Positions 34,406 through 43,906 of a DNA stretch of 64,000 nt are shown piece after piece. Where the stretch lies: contig NZ_CP012700.1 of NCBI RefSeq assembly GCF_001307295.1, forward strand, positions 437,001-501,000, given 5' to 3'. A model generated the notes under the pieces. The model did not search any database. It saw only the letters and a list, made by a program, of their open reading frames with translations, and was not told the origin of the DNA. The number at the start of each line of letters is the position of its first letter. Positions within the stretch are counted from its first letter, which is position 1. The position numbers and the translations under genes were made by a program. The DNA comes from Sphingopyxis macrogoltabida (GTDB lineage Bacteria > Pseudomonadota > Alphaproteobacteria > Sphingomonadales > Sphingomonadaceae).

Positions 34406-34876
34406 ATGTTCTCGGTAGGAACCTCGCTCCGTATGGAGATTCCGATCGGGCGAGTCTGGCGCTTGCTCGTCGATATCGAGCGCTACGCCGACTGGCACCC
34501 GACGCTGCGCTTCACCGATCGCCCGGGGGACGAGGAGCGAGTGAACTATATCTATTCGCCGCGCGGCACACGCGGGCCCGAGCTGGCTGCCGAGGGAAGG
34601 ATTACTGGGCTCGACTGGCTCAAAAGCTTCTCCTGGCAAACGGGGATCCCCGGTATCCTCGTCATCGAGGAAAGTCACCGCCTCGAGAAATTGGGACAAG
34701 GCGTCGAAGTGACGCATCGGCTCGTCTGCCGTGGCTTCTTCTCCTGGCTCGGATACCCTTTTTTGCTGCGCGCTTGCCGCGTCTTCCTGACTCGCTCGAA
34801 CAACGCGCTGGAACAGCATTTCCGTCGCTCGACGGTACGATCCCGATACGCCCGGCCAAGCGGACGGCGCGCATGA
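34406..34876 (+). CDS. SRPBCC-family protein
   Basis: The 156-residue protein has the START/SRPBCC outline: LRMEIPIGRVWRLLVDIERYADWHPTLRF at the N-terminus, a beta-rich middle and the long C-terminal helix (LLRACRVFLTRSNNALEQHFRR). These proteins bind hydrophobic ligands. A second SRPBCC gene at 37649 lies on the other side of the P-type ATPase. GAGGAG precedes the ATG. The 209 bases upstream hold nothing I recognise. Role in metal resistance is only suggested by position. Confidence 0.75.
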   Translation: MFSVGTSLRMEIPIGRVWRLLVDIERYADWHPTLRFTDRPGDEERVNYIYSPRGTRGPELAAEGRITGLDWLKSFSWQTGIPGILVIEESHRLEKLGQGVEVTHRLVCRGFFSWLGYPFLLRACRVFLTRSNNALEQHFRRSTVRSRYARPSGRRA

Positions 34877-35062
34877 AGGATGATCAGATCTTGGCCGCCA
34901 AGGGTCCCTGGCTTCTTGCCCCCGCCACCCGGGTCGAGGGCTACTGGCGGTCAAGGAGGTGCGGGAGCGGGTCGCGCGCCAAGGCTCCCGCACCTCATCC
35001 TGTCGAGAGGGCCGTGTGTCGCGCCGAATCTCTCGACCTTGGCAAAAGAAAAGGACGGCATC

Positions 35063-37603
35063 ATGAGTGACCAGTTGCGGCTCGATATTCCGCTTCTCCT
35101 CCCCGAAGTCGCCGATACCGCTGACCGCTGCGTCGCGCGTCTCATGAGCGAACTCGAAGGACGCGACGGCGTCGACAAGGTTCATGTCGTCCGCTCCAGC
35201 GATGGCTCGCCGCCGCAGCTGTGCATTCATTATCGGCCGGATATTCTGCCGCTCGAACGGGTGCGGCAGCTGGCGCGCAGCGCCGGCGCCGAGCTCACCG
35301 GCCAGTATCAACATCTCTTCTGGGACGATCTCGAAGGCGTCGGCCACGCCAGGCGTGCCCGCACGATCGGCCTGCGACTTCGCGGAATACCGGGCGTGAT
35401 CGAAGCCGAAGTCGGTGTAGCGGGAACGCTGCGCGCCGAGTTCCAGCGTTCCGAAACCTCCATCGAAACGATCAGAAAGATACTCTCGGATATTGGTGTC
35501 ACCCAGAAATCGGTCGCCGTCGCGTCGAATGTTCCGGCAGAAGCCGCGCATGAACACGGCGAGGACGGGCACGATCATGGGCCGGGGCACGCGCATGGGC
35601 CTGACCACAAACATGGTCACAAAGGCGAGGATGGCCACGACCATGGTCATGATCATGGCGGCATCTTCGGCGAACGGACCGAGTTGATCTTCGCGCTGCT
35701 TTGCGGTCTCGTCCTCGGCATCGGCTTCGCGATTGAAAAGCTTGCCGCGGTGCCGGAATGGGTGCCGATCGCATTCTATATCGCAGCCTATGGTTTCGGC
35801 GGCTGGTTTACCGTCCGCGAGGCGATCGAAAATCTGAAGCTCAAGCGCTTTGAGATCGACACGCTGATGCTCGTCGCCGCAGCGGGCGCGGCGGCGCTCG
35901 GCGCGTGGGCAGAGGGCGCGTTGCTCCTCTTCCTTTTCAGCCTCGGTCACGCGCTCGAACATTATGCCATGGGCCGTGCCAAGCGCGCGATCGAGGCGCT
36001 CGCCGAACTGGCGCCGCAGACAGCAGTCGTGAAAGCCGCGGACGGCAGCAGCCGCGAGGTCTCGGTCGAGCTTTTGCAGATCGGCGACACGGTCGTGGTC
36101 AAGCCCAATGAGCGGCTGCCCGCCGACGGTTTCGTCGTCGTCGGGCGCTCGGCGGTCAATCAGGCCCCGGTGACTGGCGAGAGCGTCCCGGTCGACAAGG
36201 AGCCCGTGCCCGATCGCGCGGCCGCCGCCGCGAAGCCTGATGCGCTCGACGCGAAATATCGCGTCTTCGCGGGCACGATCAACGGCCAGGGTGCGATCGA
36301 GATCGCGGTAACCCGCCTTGCGGCCGACACCACGCTCGCCAAGGTCGTTAAAATGGTGAGCGGGGCGGAAACCCAGAAGTCGCCGACCCAGCGCTTCACC
36401 GATCGCTTCGAACGGATCTTTGTGCCGAGCGTCCTCGCGCTGGTCTTCGTCCTGCTCTTCGCCTGGGTGGTCGTCGATGAGCCCTTCCGCGATAGCTTCT
36501 ACCGCGCCATGGCCGTGCTCGTCGCGGCGAGCCCCTGCGCGCTCGCAATCGCGACGCCGAGCGCCGTGCTTTCGGGCGTCGCGCGCGCTGCGCGCGGAGG
36601 AGTGCTCGTGAAGGGCGGCGGTCCATTGGAGAATCTGGGATCGCTGACTGCGCTCGCGTTCGACAAGACCGGCACACTGACCGAGGGCAAGCCGCGTATC
36701 ACCGACGTCATTCCAGCCACAGGCGTTCCCAAGGAGGAATTGTTGCGGATCGCTGTGGCGGTTGAGCGGCTCAGCGACCATCCGCTCGCTGCGGCCATCG
36801 CCCGCGATGGCGAGGAGATGCTGACCTCGACGCCCGTTCCGACCGCCGACGATCTCAACAGCCTGACCGGGCGCGGGGTCACCGCGAAGGTCGAAGGCGA
36901 GACTGTCCTGATCGGAAAGGCGGAAATGTTCGGCACCGACGGGGTTGCCCCAATCGGCGCGGAGGTCGCCGCGGCGATCTCCGGGCTTCGCGACCAGGGA
37001 CGAACGACCATGGTGGTCCGTATGGGCGATCGCGACCTCGGGGCAATCGGCCTGATGGACACGCCGCGCGAGTCTGCGCGAACTGCGATTGCGAAACTTC
37101 GCGATCTTGGCATCCGCCGGATGATCATGATCTCGGGCGATCACCAGAAGGTAGCCGAATCGATCGCAGCCGAAGTGGGGATCGGCGAGGCCTGGGGCGA
37201 TCTGATGCCTGACCAGAAGGTCGACGCCATTCGCGACCTCAAGGCCCAGCAGCCCGTCGCGATGGTCGGTGACGGCGTCAATGACGCGCCGGCCATGGCG
37301 ACCGCTACCGTAGGCATTGCGATGGGAGCGGCGGGTTCCGATGTGGCGCTCGAGACTGCCGACGTCGCGCTCATGGCCGATGATCTTGCCCATCTGCCGT
37401 TCGCGATCGGCCTCAGCCGCCAGACGCGGCGGATCATTCGCCAGAATCTGGTCGTCAGCCTCGGTGTGGTCGTGGTCCTCGTGCCGGCGACGATTTTCGG
37501 GCTGGGGATCGGCCCTGCGGTCGCCGCGCACGAAGGCTCAACCCTTGTCGTCGTCGCCAACGCGCTTCGTTTGCTGGCTTACCGTGACCGTGGCGCCGTT
37601 TGA
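35063..37603 (+). CDS. P1B-4-type heavy-metal translocating ATPase with His-rich N-terminal region
   Basis: This is an 846-residue metal pump. The N-terminal 150 residues look like one or two degenerate metal-binding domains (no CxxC) followed by a His/Asp/Gly-rich stretch (HDHGPGHAHGPDHKHGHKG...). Catalytic motifs: SPC at 490-492 in the channel helix, DKTGT at 534, TGES, GDGVNDAPA. SPC with HEGST at 823 defines the P1B-4 subgroup, which exports Co, Zn, Fe or Cd rather than Cu. ATG 35063 follows AAGGA and the upstream frame is not domain-like. Confidence 0.93.
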   Translation: MSDQLRLDIPLLLPEVADTADRCVARLMSELEGRDGVDKVHVVRSSDGSPPQLCIHYRPDILPLERVRQLARSAGAELTGQYQHLFWDDLEGVGHARRARTIGLRLRGIPGVIEAEVGVAGTLRAEFQRSETSIETIRKILSDIGVTQKSVAVASNVPAEAAHEHGEDGHDHGPGHAHGPDHKHGHKGEDGHDHGHDHGGIFGERTELIFALLCGLVLGIGFAIEKLAAVPEWVPIAFYIAAYGFGGWFTVREAIENLKLKRFEIDTLMLVAAAGAAALGAWAEGALLLFLFSLGHALEHYAMGRAKRAIEALAELAPQTAVVKAADGSSREVSVELLQIGDTVVVKPNERLPADGFVVVGRSAVNQAPVTGESVPVDKEPVPDRAAAAAKPDALDAKYRVFAGTINGQGAIEIAVTRLAADTTLAKVVKMVSGAETQKSPTQRFTDRFERIFVPSVLALVFVLLFAWVVVDEPFRDSFYRAMAVLVAASPCALAIATPSAVLSGVARAARGGVLVKGGGPLENLGSLTALAFDKTGTLTEGKPRITDVIPATGVPKEELLRIAVAVERLSDHPLAAAIARDGEEMLTSTPVPTADDLNSLTGRGVTAKVEGETVLIGKAEMFGTDGVAPIGAEVAAAISGLRDQGRTTMVVRMGDRDLGAIGLMDTPRESARTAIAKLRDLGIRRMIMISGDHQKVAESIAAEVGIGEAWGDLMPDQKVDAIRDLKAQQPVAMVGDGVNDAPAMATATVGIAMGAAGSDVALETADVALMADDLAHLPFAIGLSRQTRRIIRQNLVVSLGVVVVLVPATIFGLGIGPAVAAHEGSTLVVVANALRLLAYRDRGAV

Positions 37604-37648
37604 GCGAGTCCAAGCGTGCCGCCCGGTCTTACGTAAAGGAGAAAGGCT

Positions 37649-38137
37649 GTGATCGAGTTCGAGAGCGACCATTTTCTGCCCTATACGCCAGCTCAGATCT
37701 GGGCGATCCTCGGCGATTTCGACACTCACGGAATATGGAATCCCTATGTCCGGATCGAGCGATTGGCCGGGGACCCTATCGCGATCCGCTATTCGATACG
37801 CATGGATCCGAGCAGGCCCAAGTTTCTTGAAGTTCCCGCAACAATTATCTCCGCGCGCGACGGAGAAGAGCTGATACTCGACGTGCGGCCGAGCTTCGTC
37901 CTTCATTTCGAGGAGAGTTATGTCCTGACGCCGACGCCGGAAGGGACGAAGTTTGCCCACCGCTATCGGTCCCGTGGGCCATTTGCCTGGCTTCGACTTC
38001 CCGGCATCCGCACGAGCTTTGAAAGAATGCTCTCTTCGATCGACGGAATTCTTCTCAGCTATCTAAAGTCCAAATATGGCAAGCAGCAATCGCCACCGGG
38101 ACGGCCGAAGCCCAAGTTTCGAACGGGTCGGCGATGA
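37649..38137 (+). CDS. SRPBCC-family protein, second copy
   Basis: The 162-residue protein starts at GTG 37649 behind AAAGGAGAAAGG. The pattern FESDHFLPYTPAQIWAILGDFDTHGIWNPYV, then LDVRPSFVLHFEESYVL and the C-terminal helix, is an SRPBCC fold. It is encoded 45 bp after the ATPase and overlaps dsbB by 4 bp, so the four genes probably form one transcript. Its relation to the SRPBCC gene before the ATPase suggests duplication. Ligand unknown. Confidence 0.78.
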   Translation: MIEFESDHFLPYTPAQIWAILGDFDTHGIWNPYVRIERLAGDPIAIRYSIRMDPSRPKFLEVPATIISARDGEELILDVRPSFVLHFEESYVLTPTPEGTKFAHRYRSRGPFAWLRLPGIRTSFERMLSSIDGILLSYLKSKYGKQQSPPGRPKPKFRTGRR

Positions 38138-38568
38138 CAAGCTTTCCCCGTCTTTCCGCCCAGAAATGGCGCCCGCTTGGCGCGGCTTGGGCGATCGCAC
38201 TCGTATCGAGCCTCGCCGTCCTCTTCATTGGCGAGGTCATGGGCCAGGCGCCCTGTGATCTCTGCTGGTTTCAGCGCGCCTTCATGTTCCCGCTCGCGAT
38301 CATTCTCGGGATTGCAGCGTTCAAGTCGGACCGCGCCGTGGTTCCTTATGGGCTGGCGCTCGGAGCGGGCGGTGGTCTCGTCGCCCTCTATCATAGCCTT
38401 CTCTACGTCGGTGTCATTCCGGCCCCGATCGTCCCATGTACCGGTGGCCCCTCATGCTCGGGAGAGAGCATGGCAATCGGAGGCGTGCCGCTGCCCCTCC
38501 TGTCGCTGGCCGCATTCGCGCTCATCCTTACCCTCTTGCTCAACTTCCAAAGGAGACTGAAATCATGA
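38134..38568 (+). CDS. DsbB-family disulfide bond formation protein
   Basis: The 144-residue inner-membrane protein has four helices and the two periplasmic Cys pairs expected of DsbB: Cys41-Cys44 (APCDLCWFQR) and Cys102/Cys108 (VPCTGGPSCSG). It reoxidises a DsbA partner and passes electrons to quinone. Both ends overlap neighbours by ATGA, the downstream one being the DsbA-like gene, so the pair is co-expressed. Confidence 0.92.
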   Translation: MTSFPRLSAQKWRPLGAAWAIALVSSLAVLFIGEVMGQAPCDLCWFQRAFMFPLAIILGIAAFKSDRAVVPYGLALGAGGGLVALYHSLLYVGVIPAPIVPCTGGPSCSGESMAIGGVPLPLLSLAAFALILTLLLNFQRRLKS

Positions 38569-39209
38569 ACCGACGTATCGGAGTGGTGGCCACGCTTGTC
38601 CTATCGGCGCTCGCCTTTACCGGTGGCGCGATGCTCTACAGCGGGAGCGCCGAGGGAGAACCCACGAAGAAGGTCGTGGCGGGACCCGTCGACAGCCTCA
38701 TTCGCCCGCACTCGCCGATCATTGGGCCGAAAAATGCCCCGGTCACGATCGTCGAATTCTTCGACCCGTCGTGCGAGGCCTGCCGCGCCTTCTATCCGAC
38801 GGTGAAGGGCATCGTCGCTAAATATCCCAAGGATGTGCGTCTCGTGATGCGCTACCTCCCACTGCACCCCGGCTCGGCCGAAGCGATCGTGATCCTCGAA
38901 GCCGCGCGGGTGCAGGGCAAGCTCGAGCCTGTAACGGCGGCGCTGCTCGAGGCGCAGCCCGACTGGCACGACGGCAAGATGGACGGCGCCTGGGCCGCCG
39001 CCGAGAAGGCCGGCCTCAATGTCGCGAAGGCGCGCGCGATGCCGACCGCCGATGCGATGGCGTGGATGGAGCAGGACATCGCCGACGCGAGGGCGGTCGG
39101 CGTCAAGGGCACCCCGACCTTCTTCGTTAATGGCGAGATGCTCATCCAGCCGAGTCCCGAACAGGTCGAGGCCAAGGTCCAGGCCGCGGTCGCGGCAAAG
39201 GGCAAATGA
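38565..39209 (+). CDS. DsbA-like periplasmic thiol oxidase
   Basis: The 214-residue protein has an N-terminal signal/anchor (VVATLVLSALAFTGGAMLYS) and a thioredoxin fold with active site CEAC (FFDPSCEACRAFYP) and the cis-proline loop KGTPTFFVNG. It is the likely partner of DsbB. In this setting the pair may mature Cys-containing periplasmic metal proteins. Confidence 0.92.
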   Translation: MNRRIGVVATLVLSALAFTGGAMLYSGSAEGEPTKKVVAGPVDSLIRPHSPIIGPKNAPVTIVEFFDPSCEACRAFYPTVKGIVAKYPKDVRLVMRYLPLHPGSAEAIVILEAARVQGKLEPVTAALLEAQPDWHDGKMDGAWAAAEKAGLNVAKARAMPTADAMAWMEQDIADARAVGVKGTPTFFVNGEMLIQPSPEQVEAKVQAAVAAKGK

Positions 39210-39398
39210 GGGTCGGACCCGTCCCCTTCGTCCACGCGGGGCGGGTGCTCATCCTGCAGCACGATCCGGCTCCGCCCTTGATCGGCCTGTCGCATGGAGA
39301 CGCCGGGCCACCGTCCGATCGGCGGCATCGGGGCCAATATTCACTGCGCATTCAAGCATGAAGGAGGATTTTGAACGCCACGAAAAGGAGAGACTGAC

Positions 39399-39704
39399 AT
39401 GCGAAAACTGATGACGATCGCGGCCGCTATGCTCGCCTTCGCGGTCCCCGGCACGGCCCTTGCCCAGCACCATGGCGATCGCGGGGGATATAGCCGAGGA
39501 CATGACGCGCCACGTGGTCATGACCGCGACTATCGTTCCTCGCGCCACGGCGTGCCCAACTATGGCTATGACCGCGGCTATCGTGGCTACGATCCCTACT
39601 ACCGCGGCTATGATCGCCGGTATGAACGGCGAGACCGCTACGAGCGGCGTTATCAGAAGCGCCGGATGCACCACCACCACCGCGGGCGTCACTGGCGCGG
39701 CTAG
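39399..39704 (+). CDS. Small secreted Arg/Tyr/His-rich protein
   Basis: The 101-residue protein has a clear signal peptide (RKLMTIAAAMLAFAVPGTALA) and a low-complexity mature part of RGYD/YRGY-like units ending in a HHHHRG cluster. Such basic Tyr/Arg/His-rich proteins occur in sphingomonads, with no defined function. The His run may bind metal. It is separated by 189 bp from the DsbA-like gene and has its own ribosome site (GGAGA). Confidence 0.7.
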   Translation: MRKLMTIAAAMLAFAVPGTALAQHHGDRGGYSRGHDAPRGHDRDYRSSRHGVPNYGYDRGYRGYDPYYRGYDRRYERRDRYERRYQKRRMHHHHRGRHWRG

Positions 39705-39731
39705 CCGGGGCCGCGCGGGCCGGGCGAGAAA

Positions 39732-40391
39732 CTACCGCTTCGCCCCATAGATTGAAATCGAGCCGGTCGGCGTCGGGATGACTTTCATCTCTTCGACCGC
39801 CTCGAAGCCCGCGGCTGTAAGGATCTCCGGGACGCAGCCCTTCGCGTTGGGTTCGGTATATTCGAACCCGTCGAGCAGCTGGATCTGTCGAAAAAGCATG
39901 CGCATCAGCAGCGAGCGCTGCTCGCCATAGTCGGCTATGAAGAGAGTCCCGCCCGGCCTCAGGAGCCTGAACATCTGCGCGGCAATCGCTTCCTTCACGG
40001 CCATCGGGCACTGGTGAAGGACGAGGCTCGATACGATCTTGTCGCATTGCCGGAGTGCGGCGATGCCGTCCAGCTCGTCGCCCATGGCCTCAAACCATCG
40101 AATCTCGGCATCGGCAACCTCAGCCTTGGCGCGCGCGATTTCCAGCACGGCAGGGTCGGGATCGACCGCCAGAACGATGCTCTCCGGCGCCGCCTGCTTG
40201 AGGGCGATTGCAAATGTTCCCGTGCCGCACCCGATATCGACGATCCGCTCGCCCGGCCGCGGTTCGGCGAAGCGCAGCAAGTCGCTTCGCCATCTTTTCT
40301 CTCTGGTCATGAGGGCTATGGCGGCATCGTAGCGGTCGAGCGATCCGCTCTTGCCGAGTGCCGGGACGAAGTCTCTGTGTGCGTCTGACAT
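39732..40391 (-). CDS. Class I SAM-dependent methyltransferase
   Basis: The 219-residue protein has motif I in RIVDIGCGTGTFAIALK, motif II-like LAVDPDPAVLEIA, and LVLHQCPMAVKEAIAAQMFRLLRPGGTLFIADYG in the UbiE/COQ5-type pattern. Substrate unknown. It is transcribed towards the preceding + strand genes and 47 bp after an AraC-type regulator gene on the same strand, so the two may be co-transcribed. Confidence 0.88.
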   Translation of the reverse strand: MSDAHRDFVPALGKSGSLDRYDAAIALMTREKRWRSDLLRFAEPRPGERIVDIGCGTGTFAIALKQAAPESIVLAVDPDPAVLEIARAKAEVADAEIRWFEAMGDELDGIAALRQCDKIVSSLVLHQCPMAVKEAIAAQMFRLLRPGGTLFIADYGEQRSLLMRMLFRQIQLLDGFEYTEPNAKGCVPEILTAAGFEAVEEMKVIPTPTGSISIYGAKR

Positions 40392-40438
40392 GATGCCCCT
40401 CTACTAGGCGCCATCACGCACCGGCTTGAACGGAGAGG

Positions 40439-41128
40439 CTATGATTCGATGAAAAGGTCGCTTGCCCGAATACCGAACATCGCCTTGATCGTGCGGGCGA
40501 AATGCGCGCTGTCGCTGAAGCCGGCCATATGTGCGGCCTCGGTGGCGCTGCGGCGCATTCCCAATTCGTCGAAGGCAATAATCAACCGTCGCCAGAGCAC
40601 AAAGCGCTGGAAGGGCATGCCGATCTCGGCGGCAAAGAGATGCCGGAAGCGGCCGAGCGAAAGGCGGCTCTCTTCCGCCACATCCGCGAGACGGACAGAG
40701 CCCATGGGGATCAGGCGGTCAATCGAGGCGGCGGCGCGGGTGATGCGCGGATCGAGCGGGGGGCGGGTGCCTCGCATGAGCCAGTTTTTCCAGAAGGACC
40801 GCTGTCCCGGCGTCTCGACATGAATCGGATCGGAGCAGATCAGCCGGTTTTTCAGTTCTACCGGCGGACCGAAGCCCACTGTCGGCTCGACGAACCATAA
40901 TTCCGCTGCGGGAGCGGGGAGCAGCCGGTGCACGGTATCGGGTTCGATGAGCAAGCAACGCCCCGACAGGCGCGCGCCATCAGCATCGACCACCGTAAGC
41001 GGCTCGGCACAAAACACCGCCTGCGCCGCAAAATGGCGGTGCGCGGCGGCATCGCCAACCGAACCCGACCAGAGAGCATGATAGTCGCCGAGGCTAAGTC
41101 GGCCGTTCCAGTTGGACGTGTCGGGCAT
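40439..41128 (-). CDS. AraC-family transcriptional regulator
   Basis: The 229-residue protein has a cupin-like N-terminal sensor (HFAAQAVFCAEPLTVVDADG...LLIEPDTVHRLLP) and the double helix-turn-helix of AraC proteins (VRLADVAEESRLSLGRFRHLFAAEIGMPFQRFVLWRRL, then ATEAAHMAGFSDSAHFARTIKAMFGI). Its likely target is the adjacent methyltransferase gene or itself. Confidence 0.9.
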   Translation of the reverse strand: MPDTSNWNGRLSLGDYHALWSGSVGDAAAHRHFAAQAVFCAEPLTVVDADGARLSGRCLLIEPDTVHRLLPAPAAELWFVEPTVGFGPPVELKNRLICSDPIHVETPGQRSFWKNWLMRGTRPPLDPRITRAAASIDRLIPMGSVRLADVAEESRLSLGRFRHLFAAEIGMPFQRFVLWRRLIIAFDELGMRRSATEAAHMAGFSDSAHFARTIKAMFGIRASDLFIES

Positions 41129-41256
41129 CGGGTCTCGATAGCAGGCCTAACTCATGTGCGTAACGGGCGCCGGGTAAGCTCTCTGGCTCGGAGGCTCCTT
41201 TCGGAAGCCCCAGCACAGCCTTGGGAGGAGCGCGCGGACCCCCTTGATGATTACCC

Positions 41257-43203
41257 TCATCGACCGGGCGCTGTCTCGATCCGGCGATGTTGCCGACTGT
41301 TGTAGCGATAGCCGATCCAGAGAATTGCAAGCGCGAGAAGCTGGAGCAACAAAGGTTCGAGCGAAGGAAATATCCCCATCGCCGGGAAGCGGGGAAAATG
41401 AGCGAGCGGTGTGATGCCAAGGAGGCCGGCTTCCTGTAGCGCGCCCGCGCCCTTGCCAGCCAGGACAACCGCAAGGATGGCGATCAGCGCGGAGCTGTAG
41501 GCGAAAAATTTTCCGATCGGCAGGACCCGGCTGTAACGAAGCATGACCCATGCGATTGCTGCAAGGATCACCACTGCAGTTCCGGCTCCGACGGCGATCG
41601 CGCTGCGGCTTCCTTGCGCGGCGAGGGCTGCGAAAAACAGGATGGTCTCGAAGACTTCCCGATAGACCACGAGGAAAGCGAGCCCGAACAGGAACCAGGC
41701 CGAGCGACGCGAAAGCGCCTTGCCCATCGCTTCGCGGATATAGCGCTGCCAGCTCTCCGCGTGCGACTTTCCGTGCATCCAGATGCCGACCCAGACGAGC
41801 ACGACTGCGGCGAAAAGCGAGCCAAAGCCCTCTGTCAACTCGCGGCTCGCTCCGCTGATCGAGATTGCATACGTCGCGACTGCCCACGTTGCGCCGCCGG
41901 CAGCCAAGGCGGCGATCCAGCCGCCATGGACATAGGGTAGGACTTCAGGCCGTTCGGCCTTTCGCAAGAAGGCGATCATCGCCACGATGATCAGAAGGGC
42001 TTCGAGACCCTCGCGCAGCAAGATGGTCAGCGCCCCGACAAAGGTCGATGCGTCGCTCGCTGCATCGGGAGAAAGTGCAGCTTCGGCATCGGCGAACAGG
42101 GCTTCGACGGCGGCGGCTTTACCCGCGACCGCATCGACCGGCGCACCTCGCGCGATGGAAACGCGGTAATCGGACATCGCGGATTCGATTTGCGCCATAA
42201 GGGCGGAATCGCGCGTCGTCAGAATCGGCTCAATCGGTTCGAAACCGTCGAGATAGGCGGACAGCGCCAGGCGCTCTGCCTCGCTCCGATTGCCCTTGCG
42301 GTACGCGGCAAGGCTTTGCGCCAATTTGTCACGCGCAACCGCAAGCGTCGCGGGCGAAGCGGTTGTCAATGCCTGGGGATCGGAACGCAAATAGGCGGTG
42401 AGCGCGTCGGCCTGCTCCGATCCCAGCCCACGGCCAAGCGCTTCGGGGCTGAGACTTGTAAAGGCTTGCAGGTCGGGGACCAGATCGCGCGCCGTAGGGG
42501 TCTGGTTCCAGATACGCCGGCCGGATGCGACGTCGCGAAAGGCAAATCCACCGGCATAGGCTGCTACCGCCCAGCGGTCGTCGGACGGCAAATGGGCAAA
42601 ACTGGGCATGGACGTGCCTTCGAGCCCCTGTCCTATGACCTGGTAGAGTGCGAACAGACTGCGCTTGCGAGCGCGTCCGGCGTCGGTGAAATCAATAGGC
42701 GCCGGGTCGAGCCCCTTGGCCTGAGGCCCATTGCCATCGCCGCGCGCGCCGTGACAGCTGGCGCAATTTTCCAGATAGACTTGGGCTCCGCGCCGGGGAT
42801 CTGGAGCGTTGCGCGGCGCGAGGGGCACAGGGTAAGCGGCGAGCAGGTCCGCCGCGAGTCCGCGCGCCTGGCCAGCCACCTTGCCGGGGTCCGCCTTCGA
42901 CGCGATTGCCGCTTGGAGTTGTCCCGCTTCGCCAACAAGGCGAGCGCGCGCCGGGGATACCGGAAGCGCTTCGATCCCCTTGCGAACGGTGGCAGAAAAC
43001 TCGGTCATCTCGGCATATTCGACCGTGCTCGTCACCGCTCCATTCGCGACGGCACCACCATAGTCGACCGCAACATAGTCCAGCAGACGCCAGATGGTCT
43101 GGACCTCGTCGGCATCAGTGCGGGCCTGTGCCGTCGGCACGACGAGGCAGCCGATAGCGGCAAGCGCGATCAGCAGAGAGAGAAAGCGGAGGGCGGAGGG
43201 CAT
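41257..43203 (-). CDS. FTR1-family iron permease fused to an N-terminal cytochrome c domain
   Basis: This is a 648-residue protein. A signal peptide (LRFLSLLIALAAIGCLV) precedes a cytochrome c-like domain with haem motif CASCH (GAQVYLENCASCHGARGDGNGPQAKGL) and a Met ligand candidate (GTSMPSF). The C-terminal part is FTR1 with seven helices and the two REXXE iron motifs, REGLE and REVFE. In FTR1 systems iron is oxidised and imported; the fused haem domain may take the place of a separate ferroxidase or electron acceptor. It lies 5 bp after the CDF gene in one operon. Confidence 0.92.
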   Translation of the reverse strand: MPSALRFLSLLIALAAIGCLVVPTAQARTDADEVQTIWRLLDYVAVDYGGAVANGAVTSTVEYAEMTEFSATVRKGIEALPVSPARARLVGEAGQLQAAIASKADPGKVAGQARGLAADLLAAYPVPLAPRNAPDPRRGAQVYLENCASCHGARGDGNGPQAKGLDPAPIDFTDAGRARKRSLFALYQVIGQGLEGTSMPSFAHLPSDDRWAVAAYAGGFAFRDVASGRRIWNQTPTARDLVPDLQAFTSLSPEALGRGLGSEQADALTAYLRSDPQALTTASPATLAVARDKLAQSLAAYRKGNRSEAERLALSAYLDGFEPIEPILTTRDSALMAQIESAMSDYRVSIARGAPVDAVAGKAAAVEALFADAEAALSPDAASDASTFVGALTILLREGLEALLIIVAMIAFLRKAERPEVLPYVHGGWIAALAAGGATWAVATYAISISGASRELTEGFGSLFAAVVLVWVGIWMHGKSHAESWQRYIREAMGKALSRRSAWFLFGLAFLVVYREVFETILFFAALAAQGSRSAIAVGAGTAVVILAAIAWVMLRYSRVLPIGKFFAYSSALIAILAVVLAGKGAGALQEAGLLGITPLAHFPRFPAMGIFPSLEPLLLQLLALAILWIGYRYNSRQHRRIETAPGR

Positions 43204-43208
43204 TGGCC

Positions 43209-43862
43209 CTATTGTCCGGCCACAGTCGAAAGTTCGCGCAATTCGCTCCGCGCGCTGCGAAGAATCTCATAGGCCGAATGCAGGAAGAGCGCGGCGATGA
43301 TGGCGGCGACCGCCAAGTCGGGCCAGGCCTGGCCAGTCCATGCCACGAGGCCGGCGGCGATGATCACCGCCACATTGGCGATCGCGTCGTTGCGGCTGAA
43401 CAGCCACACCGCGCGGACATTGGCGTCGCCGTCGCGGAAGCGCGAGAGGACGGCGGCCGAGGTGAGGTTGACGAGGAGGGCGGCGACGCCAATACCGCCC
43501 ATCAGCTCGGCTTCGGGCGGCACCGCGGTCAGCGCGCGCCACAGCGCGACACCGATGACGCCAATGCCCAGCGACAGCAGGAACAGGCCTTGGGCTAAGG
43601 CGATACGCGTGCGGGCGAGCGCGGTCCAGCCGATCGCGACGAGGCCGGCCAGCGTGATCGTGCCGTCGCCGATGAAGTCCAGCGAGTCGGCTTTCAGCGC
43701 CTGGCTGTTGGCGATGAACCCGCCGACGATCTCGATCGCGCCGAAGCCAAGGTTGAGGAGCACGACGATCCAGAGCGCGCGGCGGTAGGCCGGGTCCTTT
43801 TCCGCGCGCACCGGGTCTCCCGTGCAGCCACAGCCATCGCCGCTTTCCGAACTTGCCGTCAT
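43209..43862 (-). CDS. Short CDF-family cation transporter, MerR-regulated
   Basis: The 217-residue membrane protein starts with a Cys-containing tail (ESGDGCGCTGD), then six helices. Metal-site residues lie in LKADSLDFIGDGTITLAG and FSRNDAIANVAVI. No C-terminal cytoplasmic domain. It is first in an operon with the FTR1-cytochrome gene, divergent from a merR-like gene, with a MerR-type promoter in the gap. Substrate could be Zn, Cd, Pb or Fe(II); the iron permease downstream makes iron balance an alternative. Confidence 0.87.
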   Translation of the reverse strand: MTASSESGDGCGCTGDPVRAEKDPAYRRALWIVVLLNLGFGAIEIVGGFIANSQALKADSLDFIGDGTITLAGLVAIGWTALARTRIALAQGLFLLSLGIGVIGVALWRALTAVPPEAELMGGIGVAALLVNLTSAAVLSRFRDGDANVRAVWLFSRNDAIANVAVIIAAGLVAWTGQAWPDLAVAAIIAALFLHSAYEILRSARSELRELSTVAGQ

Positions 43863-43906
43863 CGCCTCATCGTCCCTTTGCCGCCTTCAACTCCGGACAA
43901 GGCCAG

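Noticed and set aside
34343..37531. A 1062-codon open frame on the - strand opposite the P-type ATPase
   Set aside because: It is the antisense shadow of a GC-rich, highly conserved + strand gene. It shows His/Arg/Asp-rich composition and no domain.
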